Position numbers and translations under genes: made by a program | Notes under the pieces: model-generated | Told to the model about the DNA's origin: nothing | What the model saw: only the letters and a program-made list of their open reading frames with translations | Database searches by the model: none | Shown: positions 42,873-47,715 of the stretch, in pieces | Layout: the number at the start of each line of letters is the position of its first letter | Numbering within the stretch: the first letter of the stretch is position 1 | From: Bacteroidota bacterium | GTDB lineage: Bacteria > Bacteroidota > Bacteroidia > Bacteroidales > Bacteroidaceae | Length of the DNA: 47,715 nt | Direction: 5' to 3' | NCBI GenBank assembly: GCA_023425865.1 | Contig: JAFABV010000076.1 | Coordinates: 1 to 47,715, forward strand

Positions 42873-45800
42873 ATGGCTTTCAAGAAAGATACAAAGGTAA
42901 AGAATAATTTCTCCAAGATTACCATTAGTCTGGCCTCTCCCGAGGAGATTAAGGAAAATTCGTTTGGCGAAGTCACCAAGCCGGAGACCATTAACTACCG
43001 CACCTACAAACCCGAACGCGACGGTTTGTTTTGCGAGAAGATTTTCGGTCCCACCAAAGACTATGAGTGTGCTTGTGGCAAGTACAAGCGTATTCGATAT
43101 AAGGGTATCGTCTGCGACCGTTGCGGCGTAGAAGTTACCGAGAAAAAGGTGCGCCGTGAGCGTAGCGGACATATCGAACTGGTGGTGCCTGTGGCACATA
43201 TCTGGTATTTCCGTTCTCTGCCCAACAAGATTGGCTATTTGCTGGGTCTTCCCACCAAGAAGCTCGATGCGGTAATCTATTATGAGAAGTACATCGTTAT
43301 CCGTCCCGGTGCCCTTGCTGGCGCTAAGGATGCCGAAGGTGTTGAGGACCTCAATGGTTCACACAAGTTCGACCTCCTCTCTGAGGACGAGTACTTCGAT
43401 ATCATCGACAATCGTCTCGACCCCACCAACGATCTGTTGGACGATAGCGACCCCAATAAGTTCGTGGCCAAGATGGGTGCCGACGCCATTCTCGACCTGC
43501 TGGGTGACCTCGACCTTGATGGATTGAGTTACGAACTGCGTGACCGTGCCAACAATGATTCCAGCCAGATGCGTAAGTCGGAGGCTTTGAAGCGTCTGCA
43601 GGTGGTAGAGGCATTCCGCAGTTCTCAGGAGGTGAATAAGCCTGAGTGGATGATATTGAAGATTATCCCCGTCATTCCACCCGAGCTCCGTCCTTTGGTT
43701 CCATTGGATGGTGGTCGTTTCGCCACATCGGATCTCAACGACCTCTATCGTCGTGTGATTATCCGTAACAACCGTCTGAAGCGTCTTGTGGAAATCAAGG
43801 CTCCTGAGGTGATTCTCCGTAATGAGAAGCGTATGCTCCAGGAGGCTGTAGACTCTCTCTTCGACAACAGCCGTAAGGCCAGTGCCGTGAAGAGCGAGAG
43901 CAACCGACCCTTGAAGTCGCTCTCTGATTCGCTCAAGGGTAAGCAGGGCCGCTTCCGTCAGAACTTGCTCGGTAAGCGTGTTGACTATTCTGCCCGTTCG
44001 GTTATCGTTGTAGGTCCTGAGTTGAATATGGGTGAGTGTGGTCTGCCTAAACTCATGGCCGCGGAGCTCTACAAGCCGTTCATCATCCGCAAGCTCATCG
44101 AGCGTGGCATCGTGAAGACGGTGAAGAGCGCCAAGAAGATTGTCGACCGTCGCGAGCCCGTTATCTGGGATATTCTGGAGAACGTGATGAAGGGTCACCC
44201 CGTGTTGCTCAACCGTGCTCCCACGCTTCACCGTCTGTCGGTGATGGCGTTCCAGCCCAAACTCATCGAGGGCAAGGCCATTCAGCTCCACCCGTTGGCA
44301 TGTACACCGTTCAATGCCGACTTCGATGGTGACCAGATGGCCATCCACCTCCCGCTGAGCAATGAGGCCGTGCTCGAGGCGCAGATCCTGATGCTCCAGA
44401 GCCACAACATCCTCAATCCTGCCAATGGTGCCCCTGTCACCGTGCCTTCACAGGACATGGTGCTTGGTCTGTACTATATCACCAAGATTCGTCCGGGCGC
44501 TAAAGGCGAGGGCCTGAGCTTCTATGGTCCCGAGGAGGCTATCATTGCCTTCAACGAAGGACGCTGTGACGAGCACGCACAGGTAAAGTGTATTGTCGAC
44601 GATATGGTCGACGGTCAGCCTGTTCGCCGTATGGTCGAGACCTCGGTAGGTCGTATCATTGTCAACGAGATTATCCCGAAGGAAGCAGGTTTCTTCAATG
44701 GCGTTATCTCTAAGAAGACACTTCGTGGACTTATCTCTGACGTCATCAAGAGCGTGGGTATGGCTCGTGCCTGCCAGTTCCTCGATGGTGTGAAGAACTT
44801 GGGTTACCGCATGTCATACACTGCAGGTCTGTCATTCAACCTCGACGACATCATCGTGCCCGAGGAGAAGGTAGAGATTGTGCAGAAGGGTCAGTCTGAG
44901 GTTGATGAGGTAACTGCCAACTTCGACATGGGTCTTATTACCGACAAGGAACGTTATAACCAGGTAATCGACGCCTGGACACACGTAAACGACAACCTGA
45001 AGAAAGCTGTGATGAAGCACATGACTGAAGCCGACCAGGGCTTTAACGCCGTGTTCATGATGCTTGACTCGGGTGCGCGTGGATCTGCAGACCAGATTGC
45101 CCAGCTTGCCGGTATGCGCGGTCTGATGGCTAAACCTCAGAAGGCTGGCGCAGAGGGCAACTCTATCATTGAGAACCCCATTCTGAACAACCTGAAAGAG
45201 GGTATGTCGGTGCAGGAGTACTTTATCGCTTCACACGGTGCCCGTAAGGGTCTTGCCGATACGGCCATGAAGACGGCCGATGCCGGATACCTTACCCGTC
45301 GTCTTGTCGATGTGTCACACGACGTGATCATCAACGAGGAAGACTGCGGCACACTGCGTGGTCTTGAGTGTCGTGCCCTGAAAGATGGCGACGAGGTCAT
45401 CTCAACCCTGTCAGAGCGTATCCTTGGCCGTGTGTCAGTACACGACGTGGTGAACCCTCATACCAACGAGATTATTGTCTATGCCGGCGAGGAAATCACC
45501 GAGGAGAAGGCTGCCGCCATCGAAGACGCGCAGATTGAAGTCGTAGAGATTCGTTCTGTGCTCACTTGCGAAAGCAAGAAGGGCGTATGCCGCAAGTGCT
45601 ATGGCCGTAACTTGGCCACCTCCAAGATGGTACAGATGGGTGAGGCCGTAGGCGTCATTGCCGCACAGGCCATCGGTGAGCCGGGTACACAGCTCACACT
45701 CCGTACCTTCCACTCTGGTGGTGTGGCTGAGAATGCTGCCGCTAACGCCAGCATTAAGGCTAAGTACGACGCACGTCTGCGTTTCGATGGCCTGCGTACA

Positions 45801-47207
45801 GTGCCGTTCATCGATCGTACGGGCGAAACAGAGGTGAAGTGCCAGAAGGTGGTGAGCCGATTGGCAGAAGTACAGTTCATCGACCCCAATACCGATATTG
45901 CTCTGGCTACGATGAACGTACCCTATGGTAGCTTACTGTTCTTCAAGCACGATGACGTAGTGTCCAAGGGCGACCTCATTTGTCGTTGGGACCCGTTCAA
46001 CGCCGTCATCGTCAGCGAGTATGCCGGTACCTTGCGTTTCCGCAACGTGACAGAAGGTTTCACCTTCAAGGCTGAGACCGATGAGACCTCGGGTATGACC
46101 GAGCGCATCATCATTGAGTCGCGCGACCACAATACCGTGCCGATGGTAGATATCGTAGACGCGGCCGGCCAGGTGCTGGGCACCTATAGCTTCCCCGTAG
46201 GCGGTCACATCTCAAGCATTGAGGATGGCATGACCATCGAGACGGGTACCACACTCGTTCGTATTCCTCGTTCAGTGTTCAGCGCCGGTGGTATTACCGG
46301 TGGTCTGCCCCGTGTCACCGAGCTCTTCGAGGCTCGCAATCCGTCGAACCCCGCAGTGGTATCTGAGATCGACGGTGAGGTGACCATGGGCAAACTCAAG
46401 CGTGGTAATCGTGAGATCATCATCACCTCTAAGAGTGGTGACCAGCGTAAATATCTCGTACCACTGTCACGTCAGATCCTCGTGCAGGAGCATGACGCCG
46501 TGCGCGCAGGTACCGCACTCTCCGACGGTGAGATTACTCCGGGCGACATCCTCGCTATTGAGGGACCCACCGCCGTGCAGGAGTACATCGTTAATGAGGT
46601 ACAAAACGTATACCGTCTGCAGGGTGTGAAGATCAACGACAAGCACTTCGAGATTATCGTCCGTCAGATGATGCTCAAGGTGCGCATCGATGACCCAGGC
46701 GACACTACCTTCCTCGAGCAGCAGCTCGTCGACAAGCTTGACTTCGCCGAGGAGAACGACCGTATCTGGGGTAAGAAGGTCGTTATCGACGAGGGCGACT
46801 CTGAGAACCTGCATAAGGGACAGATTGTTACCGCTCGCAAATTGCGTGACGAGAACTCCAGCCTCAAGCGTCGTGACCTGCGTCCCGTGGTGGTACGCGA
46901 TGCCGTGGCAGCTACCTCCACCCAGATTCTGCAGGGTATCACCCGTGCAGCCTTGGGTACGAAGAGCTTCATGAGCGCCGCGTCATTCCAGGAGACCACC
47001 AAGGTGCTCAATGAGGCGGCTATCCGCGGTAAGGTAGACCATCTGGAGGGCATGAAGGAGAACGTTATCTGCGGTCACCTCATTCCTGCCGGTACGGGTA
47101 TGCGTCGCTGGGATAAGATTATCGTCGGTTCGCGTGAAGAATACGACCGTATTGAAGCCAACAAGAAAAATGTGCTCGACTTTGCCGAGGAGGCAGTAGC
47201 CGAGTAG
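42873..47207 (+). CDS. rpoC: RNA polymerase beta' subunit
   Basis: 1444 aa, complete. N-terminal zinc ribbon CACGKYKRIRYKGIVCDRCG; catalytic Mg-binding NADFDGDQMA at 481-490 (Asp483, Asp485, Asp487); bridge helix and trigger-loop region (HGARKGLADTAMKTADAGYL, QAIGEPGTQLTLRTFHSGGV); second zinc site CESKKGVCRKCYGRN. Followed directly by a strong terminator. Confidence 0.98.
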   Translation: MAFKKDTKVKNNFSKITISLASPEEIKENSFGEVTKPETINYRTYKPERDGLFCEKIFGPTKDYECACGKYKRIRYKGIVCDRCGVEVTEKKVRRERSGHIELVVPVAHIWYFRSLPNKIGYLLGLPTKKLDAVIYYEKYIVIRPGALAGAKDAEGVEDLNGSHKFDLLSEDEYFDIIDNRLDPTNDLLDDSDPNKFVAKMGADAILDLLGDLDLDGLSYELRDRANNDSSQMRKSEALKRLQVVEAFRSSQEVNKPEWMILKIIPVIPPELRPLVPLDGGRFATSDLNDLYRRVIIRNNRLKRLVEIKAPEVILRNEKRMLQEAVDSLFDNSRKASAVKSESNRPLKSLSDSLKGKQGRFRQNLLGKRVDYSARSVIVVGPELNMGECGLPKLMAAELYKPFIIRKLIERGIVKTVKSAKKIVDRREPVIWDILENVMKGHPVLLNRAPTLHRLSVMAFQPKLIEGKAIQLHPLACTPFNADFDGDQMAIHLPLSNEAVLEAQILMLQSHNILNPANGAPVTVPSQDMVLGLYYITKIRPGAKGEGLSFYGPEEAIIAFNEGRCDEHAQVKCIVDDMVDGQPVRRMVETSVGRIIVNEIIPKEAGFFNGVISKKTLRGLISDVIKSVGMARACQFLDGVKNLGYRMSYTAGLSFNLDDIIVPEEKVEIVQKGQSEVDEVTANFDMGLITDKERYNQVIDAWTHVNDNLKKAVMKHMTEADQGFNAVFMMLDSGARGSADQIAQLAGMRGLMAKPQKAGAEGNSIIENPILNNLKEGMSVQEYFIASHGARKGLADTAMKTADAGYLTRRLVDVSHDVIINEEDCGTLRGLECRALKDGDEVISTLSERILGRVSVHDVVNPHTNEIIVYAGEEITEEKAAAIEDAQIEVVEIRSVLTCESKKGVCRKCYGRNLATSKMVQMGEAVGVIAAQAIGEPGTQLTLRTFHSGGVAENAAANASIKAKYDARLRFDGLRTVPFIDRTGETEVKCQKVVSRLAEVQFIDPNTDIALATMNVPYGSLLFFKHDDVVSKGDLICRWDPFNAVIVSEYAGTLRFRNVTEGFTFKAETDETSGMTERIIIESRDHNTVPMVDIVDAAGQVLGTYSFPVGGHISSIEDGMTIETGTTLVRIPRSVFSAGGITGGLPRVTELFEARNPSNPAVVSEIDGEVTMGKLKRGNREIIITSKSGDQRKYLVPLSRQILVQEHDAVRAGTALSDGEITPGDILAIEGPTAVQEYIVNEVQNVYRLQGVKINDKHFEIIVRQMMLKVRIDDPGDTTFLEQQLVDKLDFAEENDRIWGKKVVIDEGDSENLHKGQIVTARKLRDENSSLKRRDLRPVVVRDAVAATSTQILQGITRAALGTKSFMSAASFQETTKVLNEAAIRGKVDHLEGMKENVICGHLIPAGTGMRRWDKIIVGSREEYDRIEANKKNVLDFAEEAVAE

Positions 47208-47232
47208 CCATTCACTCTCAATCAAGTAGCTG

Positions 47233-47272
47233 AGCCGCAATTCCTGTTCCCAGGGGTTGCGGCTTTGTTTTT
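47233..47272 (+). terminator. Terminator of the rpoBC operon
   Basis: AGCCGCAA (47233-47240) pairs with TTGCGGCT (47257-47264), followed by TTTGTTTTTA; 25 bp after the rpoC stop. Confidence 0.88.
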
Positions 47273-47715
47273 ATCTCCTATGCCTTTGTACTGACCTCTT
47301 ACGCCATTGTGTTGCATCGGCAACACATCATCATGGTGTGTCATACCCCTGCCAAACGATAGCGTTAAGCAGTGGTTATAGTAAGGTTTACAGTGAGGTT
47401 AACACCGCATACTATTATCTCCAAATGCTATTTGCTCGTCTCATGGCAACTGTCTCATCATGTCTGTCCCATGTCCACGTTTTATGTTTCTGCCCGAACC
47501 ATCGTATCATTCTATATAAAACCATCCGATAGTTTTATATAGAATCACGGAATGGTTTAATATAGAATCATCCGATATTTCTATATAGAATTATTGCTGT
47601 CCGATAAAACTGGGAAAATCCTATTTCTCATCTGTAACTTGCTGTAAATAAGTCTTGGTCTTTTGATTTTCACAATTAGGCCCCCTCATCTCTGGGAAAA
47701 GACGTGGTTGATGAT
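47273..47715. other. Intergenic region after rpoC, no gene seen
   Basis: The only structure I can support is the 4-unit palindromic array at 47504-47595. The open frame over the first part has no recognisable protein character. Confidence 0.55.
47504..47595. repeat. Tandem array of the 23-bp palindromic repeat (4 units)
   Basis: Units 47504-47526, 47527-47549, 47550-47572 and 47573-47595, more diverged than the 21131-21199 array but with the same period and core (TTCTATATAAAACCATC, TTTTATATAGAATCAC, TTTAATATAGAATCATC, TTCTATATAGAATTATT). Confidence 0.8.

Noticed and set aside
43359..44405. 348-codon open frame on the minus strand inside rpoC
   Set aside because: Antisense shadow of a highly expressed, codon-biased gene; no family-like motifs.
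47257..47532. 91-codon ORF after rpoC
   Set aside because: Starts inside the terminator stem and runs into the palindromic array; Cys/His-rich random-looking sequence.

Overview
The window is a chromosomal segment of a Bacteroidota bacterium, most likely Prevotella or a close relative (Segatella/Xylanibacter). Evidence: a SusC/SusD pair, Bacteroidota-type promoters (TTTG about 20 bp before TAnnTTTG) in front of several genes, a DUF3737 beta-helix protein, and strongly Bacteroidota-like RpoB/RpoC and ribosomal proteins. The genus is inferred from overall resemblance, not from a search.

Layout. 1-4592: 3' part of a SusC-type TonB-dependent transporter and its SusD lipoprotein, ended by a hairpin terminator. 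4829-9806: an HD-family 7TM phosphohydrolase (minus strand), divergent from gltX and waaA. 9948-20256: metabolic genes in both orientations: a PatB/MalY-type PLP enzyme, a GH84 beta-N-acetylglucosaminidase, a DUF3737 protein, malate dehydrogenase, an Xaa-Pro aminopeptidase, and a 4hbD-sucD pair for succinyl-CoA/4-hydroxybutyrate interconversion. 20257-21689: a 1.4-kb stretch without an intact gene that holds decayed ORFs, a tandem palindromic repeat and a RhuM gene fragment.

21526-31667 is an AT-rich, apparently imported defence island. A small HTH regulator is followed by a C5-cytosine methyltransferase, then a tightly coupled three-gene cassette: a protein with two GHKL ATPase domains, an atypical receiver protein, and a small protein with a caspase/CHAT-like His/Cys dyad. 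Next come a truncated second C5-methyltransferase, an McrB-type AAA+ GTPase, a LlaJI/McrC-type nuclease and a Vsr endonuclease. A promoter-carrying direct repeat of about 149 bp sits upstream of both halves. My reading is a LlaJI-like restriction-modification operon carrying an embedded sensor-relay-protease cassette, later rearranged. This cassette is the best candidate here for an undescribed system.

32426-47207 is conserved information-processing core: rpsU, a Xer recombinase, a short hibernation factor, tRNA-Thr/Tyr/Gly/Thr, tuf, tRNA-Trp, secE, nusG, rplK, rplA, rplJ, rplL, rpoB and rpoC, with two hairpin terminators between rplL and rpoB. The last 508 bp hold the rpoC terminator and a second array of the same 23-bp palindromic repeat.
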